Assembly: GCF_001552135.1 (NCBI RefSeq)
Contig: NZ_BCQP01000003.1
Span: forward strand, 1-41,771
Reading direction: 5' to 3'
From: Actinomadura chibensis NBRC 106107
GTDB taxonomy: Bacteria > Actinomycetota > Actinomycetes > Streptosporangiales > Streptosporangiaceae
DNA length: 41,771 bases
Part shown: one piece after another, positions 27,191-36,276 of the stretch
Position numbering within the stretch: the first letter of the stretch is position 1
How the letters are laid out: every line of letters starts with the position of its first letter
The notes under the pieces: generated by a model
Seen by the model: the letters and a program-made list of their open reading frames with translations, nothing else
What the model was told of the DNA's origin: nothing
Database searches by the model: none
Made by a program: the position numbers and the translations under genes

Positions 27191-29905
27191 GTGCCGAAGT
27201 TCGTGTACGACTTCACTGAGGGAAACAAGGACCTCAAGGACCTGCTGGGCGGCAAGGGCGCCAACCTGGCCGAGATGACCAACCTCGGGCTGCCCGTCCC
27301 CCCCGGGTTCACGATCACCGCGGAGGCGTGCCGACACTACCTCGCCCACGGGACCCTGCCCGCGGGGCTCGCCGACGAGGTCGACTCCCACCTCGCCGCG
27401 CTGGAGTCGGCGATGGGCAAGAAGCTCGGCCAGAGCGACGACCCGCTCCTGGTCAGCGTACGTTCCGGGGCCAAGTTCAGCATGCCGGGGATGATGGAGA
27501 CCGTCCTCAACGTGGGGCTGAACGACGAGTCCGTGCACGGCCTCGCCGCGCAGGCGGGGGACGAGCGCTTCGCGTGGGACTCCTACCGCCGCCTGATCCA
27601 GATGTTCGGCAAGACCGTCCTCGACGTCGACGGCGACCTGTTCGAGGACGCGATCGAGGACGTCAAGCGCGCCCGGGGCGCGGGCAGCGACGGCGACCTC
27701 ACCGCCGACGACTTCAAGGAGCTCGTCGGACGGTTCAAGGCGATCGTCAAGGAGCAGGCCGGACGCTCGTTCCCCACCGACCCGCGCGAGCAGATGGACC
27801 TCGCCGTCGAGGCGGTGTTCAACTCCTGGAACGCCCCCCGCGCGATCCTGTACCGGCGGCAGGAGCGCATCCCGGTCGACCTCGGCACGGCCGTGAACAT
27901 CTGCTCGATGGTCTTCGGCAACATGGGCCTCGACTCCGGGACGGGCGTCGCGTTCACCCGCGACCCGGCGTCCGGGCAGCAGGGCGTCTACGGCGACTAC
28001 CTGCAGAACGCGCAGGGCGAGGACGTCGTCGCGGGCATCCGCAACACCGTCCCGCTGACGGAGCTGGAGCGGATCGACAAGGCGTCCTACGACCGGCTCC
28101 TGGAGATCATGGAGACGCTGGAGAACCACTACCGCGACATGTGCGACATCGAGTTCACGATCGAGCGCGGCAAGCTGTGGATGCTCCAGACCCGGGTCGG
28201 CAAGCGGACCGCGGCGGCGGCCTTCCGCATCGCCTGCCAGCTCCTCGACCAGGGCCTCATCGACCGGGACGAGGCGGCCCGCCGCGTCACCGGCGACCAG
28301 CTCGCCCAGCTCATGTTCCCGCGCTTCGCGAGCAGGGTCGACGGCGTGACGAAGCTCACCAGGGGCATGAACGCCTCGCCCGGCGCCGCCGTCGGCAAGG
28401 CCGTGTTCACCTCGCCCCGCGCCGTCGAGCTGGCCGGGCGGGGGGAGGACGTGATCCTCGTCCGCCGCGAGACCAACCCCGACGACCTCGCCGGGATGGT
28501 CGCCGCCAAGGGCGTGCTGACGTCCCGGGGCGGGAAGACCTCGCACGCCGCCGTCGTCGCCCGGGGCATGGGCAAGACCTGCGTGTGCGGCGCCGAGGAG
28601 CTCGACGTCGACGTCAAGGACGGGCACTTCACCGCGCCCGGCGGGGTCACCGTCCGGGAGGGCGACGTGATCTCCATCGACGGGTCGTCCGGCGACGTCT
28701 ACCTGGGCGAGGTCCCGGTCGAGGACTCGCCCGTCGTCCGGTACTTCGAGGGCGAGCTGACCGAGGCGGACGGCGACGACCTGGTGAAGGCCGTCCACCG
28801 CGTGATGGGGCACGCCGACGCGCGGGCGAGGCTGCGCGTGCGCGCGAACTGCGACACCCCCGAGGACGCCGCCCGCGCCCGCCGGTTCGGCGCCGCCGGG
28901 ATCGGGCTGTGCCGCACCGAGCACATGTTCCTCGGCGACCGGCGGCGGCTCGTCGAGGAGCTGATCCTCGCCGAGGACGACGAGGGCCGCAAGGCCGCCC
29001 TCGACGCCCTCGAACCCCTCCAGAAGCAGGACTTCGAGGGCATCTTCGAGGCGATGGACGGCCTCCCGGTCACCATCCGGCTGATCGACCCGCCGCTGCA
29101 CGAGTTCCTCCCCGACATCACCGAGCTGTCGGTCAAGGTCGCGCTCGCCGGGGACGGCGCGGACGCCAAGGACCGGAAGCTGCTCGAAGCGGTCACTCGC
29201 CTGCACGAGCAGAACCCCATGCTGGGCCTGCGCGGCGTCCGCCTCGGCCTGGTCATCCCCGGGCTCTTCGGCATGCAGGTCCGGGCCATCGCCGAGGCCG
29301 CGGCGGCGCGCCGCCGGGCGGGCGGCGACCCGCGCCCGGAGATCATGATCCCGCTGGTCGGCGCGGTGCAGGAGCTGGAGGCCGTCCGGGACGAGGCCCG
29401 CGGCATCCTCGCCGAGGTCGCGGCGGCGTCCGGGGTCGACGTCCCGGCGCTGATCGGCACGATGATCGAGCTGCCGCGGGCCGCGCTGACCGCCGGGCAG
29501 ATCGCCGAGGCCGCCGAGTTCTTCTCCTTCGGCACCAACGACCTCACCCAGACGACCTGGGGCTTCTCCCGCGACGACGTCGAGGCGGCGTTCTTCTCCC
29601 AGTACCTGGAACTCGGGATCTTCGGGGTGTCGCCGTTCGAGACGCTCGACCGGGAGGGCGTCGGACGGCTGATCCGCATCGCCGTCGAGGAGGGCCGGCG
29701 CGCCCGCCCCGACCTGCACCTCGGCATCTGCGGCGAGCACGGCGGCGACCCCGACTCGGTGCACTTCTGCCACGGGGCCGGGCTGGACTACGTGTCCTGC
29801 TCGCCGTTCCGCATCCCCGTCGCGCGGCTGGAGGCCGGGCGCGCCGCGATCGAGGCGGCGGAGGCCGCGTCCGGATCGGGCACGGGCGGGAGCGACAGCC
29901 GGTGA
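27191..29905 (+). CDS. ppdK: Pyruvate, phosphate dikinase
   Basis: PPDK interconverts pyruvate, ATP and phosphate with PEP, AMP and pyrophosphate. The N-terminal ATP-grasp domain begins FTEGNKDLKDLLGGKGANLAEM. The swivelling phosphohistidine domain carries GGKTSHAAVVARGMGK with His452, and the C-terminal PEP/pyruvate barrel has LGICGEHGGDP with general acid Cys847. The 904-residue length is standard. Start GTG 27191 is preceded by AGGAGCTCTCC. A regulatory protein partner (PPDK kinase/phosphorylase) is not seen nearby. It probably serves PEP supply under gluconeogenic conditions. Large antisense frames opposite it are shadows. Confidence 0.97.
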   Translation: MPKFVYDFTEGNKDLKDLLGGKGANLAEMTNLGLPVPPGFTITAEACRHYLAHGTLPAGLADEVDSHLAALESAMGKKLGQSDDPLLVSVRSGAKFSMPGMMETVLNVGLNDESVHGLAAQAGDERFAWDSYRRLIQMFGKTVLDVDGDLFEDAIEDVKRARGAGSDGDLTADDFKELVGRFKAIVKEQAGRSFPTDPREQMDLAVEAVFNSWNAPRAILYRRQERIPVDLGTAVNICSMVFGNMGLDSGTGVAFTRDPASGQQGVYGDYLQNAQGEDVVAGIRNTVPLTELERIDKASYDRLLEIMETLENHYRDMCDIEFTIERGKLWMLQTRVGKRTAAAAFRIACQLLDQGLIDRDEAARRVTGDQLAQLMFPRFASRVDGVTKLTRGMNASPGAAVGKAVFTSPRAVELAGRGEDVILVRRETNPDDLAGMVAAKGVLTSRGGKTSHAAVVARGMGKTCVCGAEELDVDVKDGHFTAPGGVTVREGDVISIDGSSGDVYLGEVPVEDSPVVRYFEGELTEADGDDLVKAVHRVMGHADARARLRVRANCDTPEDAARARRFGAAGIGLCRTEHMFLGDRRRLVEELILAEDDEGRKAALDALEPLQKQDFEGIFEAMDGLPVTIRLIDPPLHEFLPDITELSVKVALAGDGADAKDRKLLEAVTRLHEQNPMLGLRGVRLGLVIPGLFGMQVRAIAEAAAARRRAGGDPRPEIMIPLVGAVQELEAVRDEARGILAEVAAASGVDVPALIGTMIELPRAALTAGQIAEAAEFFSFGTNDLTQTTWGFSRDDVEAAFFSQYLELGIFGVSPFETLDREGVGRLIRIAVEEGRRARPDLHLGICGEHGGDPDSVHFCHGAGLDYVSCSPFRIPVARLEAGRAAIEAAEAASGSGTGGSDSR

Positions 29906-29988
29906 CCATATCCGGAAAAGGCGGCTGACACGCCGAATCACCGAACCCGACGCGCGTGCCGGACCATCTAATTAGTGTGTCCGATGCG

Positions 29989-30786
29989 ATGACGTTGGAA
30001 GTGGAATTGCCGGAGAGCCTGTCCGAAGCCGAGCCCGCCGACGCCGACGGGCCGGACCGAGCCGAGCGCGCCGACGAGCCGCGCCGCCGCCGCGGGCGGC
30101 GGCGCAGGCGCTCGCCGTGGATCACGATCCCGGCGAGCGTCCTCGCCGGGCTGCTCGCCATCGCCGTCCTCACCCCGCTCACCGTGGGGCTGCGGATCTG
30201 GTACCAGGCCCGGCAGGACGAGCGTCCCCGCTCCGACGCGATCGTCGTGCTCGGCGCCGCCCAGTACAACGGGGTGCCGTCCCCGACGCTGAAATGGCGG
30301 CTCCAGCACGCGCTCGACCTCTACCGGCGGGGCGTCGCGCCCGCGATCGTCACCGTGGGCGGCAAGGCGCCCGGCGACAACTTCACCGAGGCGGGCTCCG
30401 GCCGCGAATGGCTGATCGCGAAGGGCGGCGTGCCCGCCGACCGGGTCGTCGCGGTGCCCGTCGGGCGCGACACGCTGGAGAGCATGAAGGCCGTCGGCAA
30501 GGAGTTCGACCGGCGGCACTGGTCGTCCGCGGTGATCGTCACGGACCCGTGGCACGGGCTGCGGTCCAAGAAGATGGCCGAGGACAGCGGGATCAAGGCG
30601 GCCGCGTCCCCGACCCGCAGCGGGCCGAGCGTGCAGACCCGCGACACCCAGTTCCACTACATCGTCCGCGAGACCGGCGGCTACCTGTCGTACGTGCTGC
30701 TCGGCAAGAGCGTGAAGACGCCGAGCGAGACGATCAAGCGCATCCACATCGACCCGTCCGCGACCGCGCCGCCGTCCGGCCCCTGA
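29989..30786 (+). CDS. DUF218/ElyC-SanA-YdcF family envelope protein
   Basis: A 265-residue protein with an acidic N-terminus, an Arg-rich patch ([10 protein letters not shown]), one helix ([25 protein letters not shown]) and an extracytoplasmic DUF218 domain starting [33 protein letters not shown]. Conserved later parts are [33 protein letters not shown] and [16 protein letters not shown]. Relatives such as ElyC and SanA affect envelope integrity and vancomycin sensitivity, but the reaction is not known. ATG 29989 is taken; GTG 29977 and 29956 are in frame. A TAATTA box at 29969-29974 would put +1 near 29981. It lies 49 bases before dgt. Confidence 0.85.
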   Translation: MTLEVELPESLSEAEPADADGPDRAERADEPRRRRGRRRRRSPWITIPASVLAGLLAIAVLTPLTVGLRIWYQARQDERPRSDAIVVLGAAQYNGVPSPTLKWRLQHALDLYRRGVAPAIVTVGGKAPGDNFTEAGSGREWLIAKGGVPADRVVAVPVGRDTLESMKAVGKEFDRRHWSSAVIVTDPWHGLRSKKMAEDSGIKAAASPTRSGPSVQTRDTQFHYIVRETGGYLSYVLLGKSVKTPSETIKRIHIDPSATAPPSGP

Positions 30787-30835
30787 CCGCCGTGCCGCTG
30801 CTCTCGGGACGCGCCCGCCTACCCTGGAAAGGGCC

Positions 30836-32119
30836 ATGACGAGCACCTCCACCCACCCGGGCACCGGCGGCTACGCGCGCCGCGACCGGGAGCGATGGGC
30901 CCGCGAGCCCGCCAAGCGGCGCGACCGGACGGCCTTCGAACGCGACCGGGCCCGCGTCCTGCACAGCGCGGCGCTGCGCAGGCTCGCCGCGAAGACGCAG
31001 GTCGCCTCGCCGGGCGCGGACTCCGCCCCCGACACCGTGCAGAGCCTGCGCACCCGCCTCACCCACTCGCTCGAATGCGCCCAGGTGGGCCGCGAGCTCG
31101 GCAAGTCGCTCGGCTGCGACCCCGACCTCGTGGAGGCGGCGTGCCTGTCCCACGACATCGGGCACCCGCCGTTCGGGCACAACGGGGAGGCGGCCCTGGA
31201 CGTCGTCGCCCGCCCCTGCGGCGGGTTCGAGGGGAACGCGCAGAGCCTGCGCGTCCTGACCAGGCTGGAGCCGAAGTCGTTCGCCCCCGACGGCCCGCCC
31301 CTGCACGGGCGCAGCGTCGGCCTCAACCTGACCCGCGCCGCGCTGGACGCCGCGATGAAGTACCCGTGGCCGCTGGCCGAGGCGGTGAACGGGAAGTTCG
31401 GCATCTACGACGACGACATGCCGGTGGCGAACTGGGTCCGCGAGGGCGTCGAGCCGGGCCGGACGTGCTTCGAGGCCCAGGTCATGGACTGGAGCGACGA
31501 CGTCGCCTACTCCGTCCACGACCTGGAGGACGCGCTCGTCGCCGGGCACATCGACTTCGCCCGGCTCGCCGACCCGGCCGAGCGGCGGCTCGTCGCGACC
31601 ACCGCGGCCAAGCTGTACTGCCCGGACGCCGACCTGGCCGAGCTGGAGGAGCGGTTCGGCGCGCTGCTCGCCGAGCCGTACTGGCCGGACCGCTACGACG
31701 GGACGCCGCGCAGCCTCGCCGCGCTGAAGAACCTCACCAGCACGCTGATCGGGCGGTTCTGCATGGCCGCCGAGACCGCCACCCGCGCCGCCTACGGCGA
31801 CCGCCCGCTCACCAGGTACGCGGCCGAGCTGATCGTCCCGCGCGTGCAGCGGCTGGAAAACGCCCTGCTCAAGGGCATCACCGCGCACTACGTCTGGATC
31901 AGCCACGAGGAGGTCAGGGCCCGCCAGCGGGCACTGATCACCGAACTGGCCGAGCTGACCCTCGCGGGCGCGCCCGAGACCCTCGAACCGGGCTTTCGCG
32001 CCGCGTTCGAGGACGCCCGCGACGACGCCGGGCGGCTGCGCGCCGTCGTCGACCAGATCGCCTCGCTGACCGACCTGTCGGCGATGACGCGGCACCGCCT
32101 GCTCGGCGGCCGGGCCTGA
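30836..32119 (+). CDS. dgt: Deoxyguanosinetriphosphate triphosphohydrolase-like HD protein
   Basis: The family hydrolyses dNTPs to nucleoside and triphosphate, controlling pools and DNA fidelity. The HD metal site is seen at His77 ([12 protein letters not shown]) and His106-Asp107 ([16 protein letters not shown]), with the late Asp probably in [16 protein letters not shown]. The opening region ([28 protein letters not shown]) is the family start. Its 427 aa fit the short actinobacterial subtype. ATG 30836 follows GGAAAGGG. In many actinomycetes dgt sits next to dnaG; here ferredoxin reductase, MFS, GtrA and a divergent block have been placed between them. Confidence 0.93.
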   Translation: MTSTSTHPGTGGYARRDRERWAREPAKRRDRTAFERDRARVLHSAALRRLAAKTQVASPGADSAPDTVQSLRTRLTHSLECAQVGRELGKSLGCDPDLVEAACLSHDIGHPPFGHNGEAALDVVARPCGGFEGNAQSLRVLTRLEPKSFAPDGPPLHGRSVGLNLTRAALDAAMKYPWPLAEAVNGKFGIYDDDMPVANWVREGVEPGRTCFEAQVMDWSDDVAYSVHDLEDALVAGHIDFARLADPAERRLVATTAAKLYCPDADLAELEERFGALLAEPYWPDRYDGTPRSLAALKNLTSTLIGRFCMAAETATRAAYGDRPLTRYAAELIVPRVQRLENALLKGITAHYVWISHEEVRARQRALITELAELTLAGAPETLEPGFRAAFEDARDDAGRLRAVVDQIASLTDLSAMTRHRLLGGRA

Positions 32120-32175
32120 CGCCGCGCGGATCCGGCCGGACGCCGATTACGCCGGGACGCGCCCGGTGCTGACCC

Positions 32176-32204
32176 TTGTCTCGCCACGGAGGCCGCTGTA
32201 GGGA
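32176..32204 (+). promoter_or_regulatory. Candidate promoter of the flavoprotein reductase gene
   Basis: -35 TTGTCT (32176-32181) and -10 TAGGGA (32199-32204), 17-base spacer, followed by an ideal ribosome site AGGAGG (32223-32228) and ATG 32234. This is one of few genes here with both a leader and a consensus ribosome site. Confidence 0.5.
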
Positions 32205-32233
32205 TAGCAACAGGTCAACTACAGGAGGTCGTC

Positions 32234-33460
32234 ATGCCCGAGGAGACGTTCGTGATCGCCGGCGCCAGCCTGGCCGGTGCCAAGGCGGCGGAGACGCTCC
32301 GCCAGGAGGGCTTCACCGGACGGCTGTTGTTGATCGGCGAGGAGATCGAGCGGCCCTACGAGCGGCCGCCGCTGTCCAAGGGCTTCCTGCTGGACAAGGA
32401 GCCGCGCGACAAGGCGCACGTCCACGAGGCCGACTGGTACGACAAGCACGACGTGGAGCTGCGGCTCGGCGTCACCGTCGACGCCGTCGACCGGCACGCG
32501 CACGAGGTCCGGCTGTCGACCAAGGAGCCGATCCGCTATACGAAGCTGCTGCTGGCGACGGGCGCGTCGCCGAGGCGGCTGGACGTCCCGGGCGCGAAGC
32601 TCCAGGGCATCCACTACCTGCGCACCATGGCCGACTCGGCGGAGTTGAAGCAGGCGTTCGCGCCCGGCGGGCGGCGCGTCGTCGTCGCCGGGGCGGGCTG
32701 GATCGGGCTGGAGACGGCGGCCGCCGCCCGCTCCTACGGCAACGAGGTGACGGTCATCGAGCCTGAGCCGTCCCCGCTGCACGCCGCGCTCGGCCCGGAA
32801 CTCGGCGGCGTGTTCGCCGACCTGCACCGCGAGCACGGCGTCGACCTGCGGCTCGACCAGGGCGTCGCGGGGTTCTGGGGCGCCGGGCAGGTGTCGGCGG
32901 TGGTCACCTCCGGCGGCGCCGAGGTGCCCGCCGACGTCGTGGTCGTCGGGATCGGCGTCCGCCCCAACACCCGTCTCGCCGAGGAGGCGGGCCTTGAGGT
33001 GTCGGACGGCGTCCTCGTCGACCAGTCGCTGCGCACGTCCGACCCCGACATCTACGCGGCCGGGGACGTCGCCAACGCCTACAACCCGCTGCTCGGCCGC
33101 CGGATCCGCGTGGAGCACTGGGCGAACGCGCTGAACGGCGGTCCCGCCGCCGCCCGCGCCATGCTCGGCCAGGACGTGGTGTACGACCGCGTCCCGTACT
33201 TCTTCAGCGACCAGTACGACCTCGGCATGGAGATGTCGGGCGTCGCGTCGCCGGGGGAGTACGACCGGGTCGTGTACCGGGGGGACGTCCCCGGCCGGGA
33301 GTTCATCGCGTTCTGGCTGTCCGGCGGCCGCGTCGTGGGCGGGATGAACGTCAACGTGTGGGACGTCACGGGCGACGTCCAGGCGCTCATCCGCTCGGGC
33401 GCGCAGGTGGACGCGGACCGGCTCGCCGACCCCGCCGTCCCGCTCGCCGAGCTCGGCTGA
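32234..33460 (+). CDS. FAD-dependent ferredoxin reductase-like oxidoreductase
   Basis: A 408-residue pyridine nucleotide-disulfide oxidoreductase without redox cysteines. The first Rossmann motif is VIAGASLAGAKAAETLRQEGF for FAD and the second is RVVVAGAGWIGLETAAAA for NAD(P)H. The FAD-closing motif is DPDIYAAGDVANAYN. The C-terminal ~90 residues (ANALNGGPAAARAMLGQD through NVNVWDVTGDVQALI) are the Reductase_C domain of ferredoxin or rubredoxin reductases such as those serving P450 and dioxygenases. No ferredoxin or P450 gene is adjacent, so the partner is not known. Start ATG with AGGAGG six bases ahead. Confidence 0.93.
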   Translation: MPEETFVIAGASLAGAKAAETLRQEGFTGRLLLIGEEIERPYERPPLSKGFLLDKEPRDKAHVHEADWYDKHDVELRLGVTVDAVDRHAHEVRLSTKEPIRYTKLLLATGASPRRLDVPGAKLQGIHYLRTMADSAELKQAFAPGGRRVVVAGAGWIGLETAAAARSYGNEVTVIEPEPSPLHAALGPELGGVFADLHREHGVDLRLDQGVAGFWGAGQVSAVVTSGGAEVPADVVVVGIGVRPNTRLAEEAGLEVSDGVLVDQSLRTSDPDIYAAGDVANAYNPLLGRRIRVEHWANALNGGPAAARAMLGQDVVYDRVPYFFSDQYDLGMEMSGVASPGEYDRVVYRGDVPGREFIAFWLSGGRVVGGMNVNVWDVTGDVQALIRSGAQVDADRLADPAVPLAELG

Positions 33461-33480
33461 ACCGGCACCGGTAAGCCACG

Positions 33481-33486
33481 TACAGT
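33481..33486 (+). promoter_or_regulatory. -10 box for leaderless MFS gene
   Basis: TACAGT ends 7 bases before GTG 33494, the spacing of a leaderless actinobacterial transcript. No typical -35 is seen. Confidence 0.5.
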
Positions 33487-33493
33487 CGGGTGG

Positions 33494-34726
33494 GTGGTTA
33501 CGGAGATCGCGACCTTCCGCCGTGCCCGGCTCGCCGTCACGCTGGCGTTCGCCGTCCACGGGATGTTCGGCACCGCCTGGGTCGCCCGCATCCCGCAGAT
33601 CAAGGAGCATCTCGGGCTGGGCGCGGGCGCGATGGGCGTCGCGCTGCTCGGCGGGCCGGTCGGCGTCGTGGTCGCCGTCCGCTTCGCCGGGCGGATCGTC
33701 GCCCGCCGGGGCAGCCGCGCCACCACGATCGGCGGCGGGCTCGCCGGGGCGGCGTCCCTCGTCCCGCTCGGCCTGGCCTGGAACCTCCCGGCGCTGATCG
33801 TCGCGCTGCTGCTGATGGGCGCGTCCCTCGGGCTGATGGACGTGGCCATGAACGCCCAGGGCGTGGCGGTCGAGCGGGGCTACCGGCGCCCGCTGATGTC
33901 CGGCCTGCACGGCTCGTACAGCATCGGGACGCTCGCCGCCGCGCTGGCCGGCTCCGGGATGGCGCAGGCGGGGGTCCCCGTCCCGCTGCACCTCGCCGGG
34001 GCGGCCGCCGTGCTGGCGGTGCTGGTCGCGGTCGGCTGCCGCGACCTGCTCGACCCGTCCCACGACACCCTGGACGCCGCGCCCGTCGCCGACGACCGCC
34101 CGGCCGGGACGGCGGCGGCGGCGCGGGCGTCCCGGTGGCCGCTGCTGATGCTCGGCGTCATCGGCCTCTGCTCGTTCGTCGGCGAGGGCGCGATGGCCGA
34201 CTGGAGCGCGGTCTACCTGCGCGAGGACCTCGGCGCCGGGCCGGGCCTCGCCGGGCTCGGCTTCGCCGGCTGCGCGGTCGCGATGACCCTCGGACGGCTC
34301 GCCGGGGACCGGGTCGTCGCCCGGTTCGGGCCCGTCCCGGTGCTGCGGGCCGGGTCCCTGCTCGCCGCGGCCGGCCTCGGGCTCGGGCTCGCCGCCGGGC
34401 ACCCGGCGGCGGCCGTCGGCGGGTTCACGGTGTTCGGCCTCGGCGTCGCGGTGGTCGCGCCGGTGACGTTCAGCGCGGCGGGGAACGTTCCCGGCGTCCC
34501 GGCGGCGAGCGGGATCTCCCGCGTCACCGGGGTCGGCTACCTCGGGCTGCTCGGCGGGCCGCCGGTCATCGGGTTCGTCGCGCAGGGCGTCGGGCTCGGG
34601 TGGGCGCTCGCGGTGCCCGTCGGGCTGGTCGGGCTGATCGTGCTGCTCGCCCCCGCGGCCGGGACGGCGGCCTCGGCGAGCGCCCCCGCCACGACCGCCG
34701 CGGACGCCGCCGCCCCGGAACGGTAA
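33494..34726 (+). CDS. MFS transporter
   Basis: A 410-residue protein with about twelve hydrophobic helices in two halves (first helix ARLAVTLAFAVHGMFGTAWVARIPQIK, middle Pro/Ala/Asp-rich loop near 185-210, second half starting WPLLMLGVIGLCSFVGEGAMADWSAVYL). The pattern ARIPQIKEHLGLGAGAMGVALLGGPVG and GEGAMADWSAVYLRE is that of the YbjJ/FucP-like branch of uncharacterised major facilitator proteins. Substrate cannot be told. The GTG start is supported by a TACAGT -10 box. GtrA gene follows after 67 bases with a possible operator between. Confidence 0.88.
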   Translation: MVTEIATFRRARLAVTLAFAVHGMFGTAWVARIPQIKEHLGLGAGAMGVALLGGPVGVVVAVRFAGRIVARRGSRATTIGGGLAGAASLVPLGLAWNLPALIVALLLMGASLGLMDVAMNAQGVAVERGYRRPLMSGLHGSYSIGTLAAALAGSGMAQAGVPVPLHLAGAAAVLAVLVAVGCRDLLDPSHDTLDAAPVADDRPAGTAAAARASRWPLLMLGVIGLCSFVGEGAMADWSAVYLREDLGAGPGLAGLGFAGCAVAMTLGRLAGDRVVARFGPVPVLRAGSLLAAAGLGLGLAAGHPAAAVGGFTVFGLGVAVVAPVTFSAAGNVPGVPAASGISRVTGVGYLGLLGGPPVIGFVAQGVGLGWALAVPVGLVGLIVLLAPAAGTAASASAPATTAADAAAPER

Positions 34727-34754
34727 AGCCTCTTACCCTTTTTGGCCGGGTTGT

Positions 34755-34770
34755 GACATTGGTAAATGTC
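34755..34770. promoter_or_regulatory. Inverted repeat upstream of gtrA-like gene
   Basis: gacatt (34755-34760) and aatgtc (34765-34770) are perfect arms around ggta. They lie 10 bases before a -10 candidate TAAGGT (34780-34785), which is 8 bases before GTG 34794. The site is unusually AT-rich for this sequence, so operator function is plausible. Confidence 0.45.
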
Positions 34771-34793
34771 CTACTCAGGTAAGGTCTGGGCGA

Positions 34794-35255
34794 GTGAGCA
34801 CCATGCAGCGGTCAAGGCCGGTCAAAACGGTCGCGGCCGCCCCGGCGTACCGAACCTTCCTCGGCGAGCTGCTCAGTTTCGGCTTCGTGGGGGTCGTCGG
34901 CACCCTGATCATGATCTTCGGCGCCAACCTGATGCGCGCCTGGCTCGGCGGCAGCCCGGTCACCAGCGTCGCCGTGCCGACCGTGGTGTCCACGTTCGCG
35001 TCCTACCTGCTCAACCGCTACTGGGTGTTCCGCCACCGCGACAGCGACGGCTCCGGCCGCGAGGTCGCGATCTTCTTCGCGCTGAACGGCGTCGGGCTGC
35101 TCATCCAGGTGCTGTGCACCGGGTTCACGTACTACACCCTCGGCCTGCACGGCGGGGTCGCCTACAACGGCGGGCTGCTCGCGGGCGTCGCGTTCGGCGC
35201 GGCGTTCCGCTACTGGTCGTACAAGAAGTGGGTGTTCACCCCCGCCGCCGCGTAG
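34794..35255 (+). CDS. GtrA family membrane protein
   Basis: A 153-residue four-helix protein of the GtrA/DPMS1 family. Helix 1 is LLSFGFVGVVGTLIMIFGANLM, followed by VSTFASYLLNRYWVFRHRDS with the family's N-R-x-W-V-F motif, two more helices, and YWSYKKWVF at the end. Such proteins flip or handle polyprenyl-linked sugars during surface glycosylation. No glycosyltransferase is adjacent, so the pathway is unknown. GTG 34794 is chosen from the -10 box; ATG 34803 is also in frame. It converges on the LLM oxidoreductase gene with 10 bases between stops. Confidence 0.88.
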   Translation: MSTMQRSRPVKTVAAAPAYRTFLGELLSFGFVGVVGTLIMIFGANLMRAWLGGSPVTSVAVPTVVSTFASYLLNRYWVFRHRDSDGSGREVAIFFALNGVGLLIQVLCTGFTYYTLGLHGGVAYNGGLLAGVAFGAAFRYWSYKKWVFTPAAA

Positions 35256-35265
35256 CGCTCCGCGT

Positions 35266-36135
35266 TCAGCGGCCGGCCGGGACGATCTTCTCGGTCTGCG
35301 CCAGCGCCTCGCCGAGGACGCCCGCGAGGTCCTGCCCGGTGCCCTGGGAGAAGATCGCCTGGTCGACGCCCGCGCCGGCGAGCCGTCCGACGGCGTCGAC
35401 GACCTGGTCCACCGACACCGGGCCGGTGAGGAGGGACAGCGACGTCTTCTCGATCTCGGCGTAGTCGCGTCCCTCGCGCTCGCAGTGCCCGCGCAGGACG
35501 TCCAGCTTGCGCGGCAGCTCGTCGGAGTCGAAGAGGTTGCACGCGTCGGCGTACTTGGCGACGAACCGCAGCGTCTTCTTCTCCCCGCCGCCGCCGACCA
35601 GGATCGGCGGGTGCGGGCGGCGCACCGGGGGCGGTGAGTTCAGCGGGCGCTCCAGCGCGTAGTGGACGCCCTCGAACGCCGACTCGTCGCCGTCCCACAT
35701 CTGGCGGGCGAGGCGCAGCGTCTCCTCAAGCCGCTCGAACCGCTCCGCGGTCGGCGGGAACCGGACGCCGAGCCCGCGCGACTCCTCCTCGTTCCAGGCG
35801 GCGCCGATGCCGAGCCAGGCGCGCCCGCCGGACAGGACGTCCAGCGTGGTCACCGTCTTGACGAGGATGCCGGGGTGGCGGTAGGTGACGCCGGTGACCA
35901 TCGTCCCGAGCGTGATCCGCTCGGTGAGCGCGGCGGCGTAGGCGAGCGCCGAGTAGCCCTCCAGCATCGGCTCCTCGGACGCCCCCACCCCCTGGATCTG
36001 GAAGAAGTGGTCCATCACCCAGAGCGAGTGCAGCCCCGCCTGGTCCGCCTCGCGGGCCATGCGCCCGAAGACCGGGGCGATCCCCTCCGGCCCGCCGGGG
36101 AAGGTGAAACTCGGAATCTGGAGTCCGATGCGCAT
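35266..36135 (-). CDS. LLM-class F420-dependent oxidoreductase
   Basis: A 289-residue luciferase-like TIM-barrel enzyme. It starts MRIGLQIPSFTFPGG, with SLWVMDHFFQI, RITLGTMVTGVTYRHPGILVKTVTTLDVLSGGRAWLGIGAAWNEEESRGLGV and PILVGGGGEKKTLRFVAKYADACN. This subgroup in actinobacteria uses coenzyme F420 rather than FMN, though cofactor is inferred. The substrate is unknown. ATG 36135 follows AAAGG. The gene is divergent from a MerR regulator and its promoter carries a MerR-type palindrome in a 19-base spacer, so it is probably the regulated target. Confidence 0.88.
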   Translation of the reverse strand: MRIGLQIPSFTFPGGPEGIAPVFGRMAREADQAGLHSLWVMDHFFQIQGVGASEEPMLEGYSALAYAAALTERITLGTMVTGVTYRHPGILVKTVTTLDVLSGGRAWLGIGAAWNEEESRGLGVRFPPTAERFERLEETLRLARQMWDGDESAFEGVHYALERPLNSPPPVRRPHPPILVGGGGEKKTLRFVAKYADACNLFDSDELPRKLDVLRGHCEREGRDYAEIEKTSLSLLTGPVSVDQVVDAVGRLAGAGVDQAIFSQGTGQDLAGVLGEALAQTEKIVPAGR

Positions 36136-36188
36136 GGACGTCTGCCTTTCGTCTCAATGGTCCTTCGTTCGTGGCCGTGCCGGACCTC

Positions 36189-36219
36189 ACTCTCCGTCCT
36201 GGAGCGCACTCCAGGTCAA
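36189..36219 (-). promoter_or_regulatory. MerR-type promoter and operator of the LLM gene
   Basis: On the minus strand, -35 TTGACC (36219-36214) and -10 GAGAGT (36194-36189) are 19 bases apart. The spacer holds an 18-bp near-perfect palindrome (cctggagcgcactccagg, 36198-36215). Long spacers containing a palindrome are the hallmark of promoters activated by MerR proteins through DNA untwisting. Confidence 0.75.
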
Positions 36220-36238
36220 GTAGAGGACGTGCCCGCGT

Positions 36239-36269
36239 TTGACCTGGAGTGCACTCCAGGTGGGAGTCT
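36239..36269 (+). promoter_or_regulatory. MerR-type promoter and operator of the merR gene
   Basis: The mirror image of the LLM promoter: -35 TTGACC (36239-36244), 19-base spacer with a perfect palindrome cctggagtgcactccagg (36243-36260), -10 GAGTCT (36264-36269). Expected +1 is at about 36276-36277, the GTG of the regulator, so the mRNA would be leaderless and autoregulated. Confidence 0.75.
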
Positions 36270-36276
36270 GGAGGAC

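Noticed and set aside
27086..29941. 951-residue open frame antisense to ppdK
   Set aside because: Composition is the mirror of GC-rich coding (Asp/Gly/Val/Leu-rich without motifs) and it runs opposite a full PPDK with all active-site residues.
32219..34402. 727-residue antisense frame across reductase and MFS genes
   Set aside because: Spans two genuine genes and the gap between them, with no domain; a third-position GC artefact.
36198..36260. Insertion-sequence ends or repeat element formed by the two ctccagg palindromes
   Set aside because: No transposase or target duplication; position inside two promoter spacers fits MerR operators.
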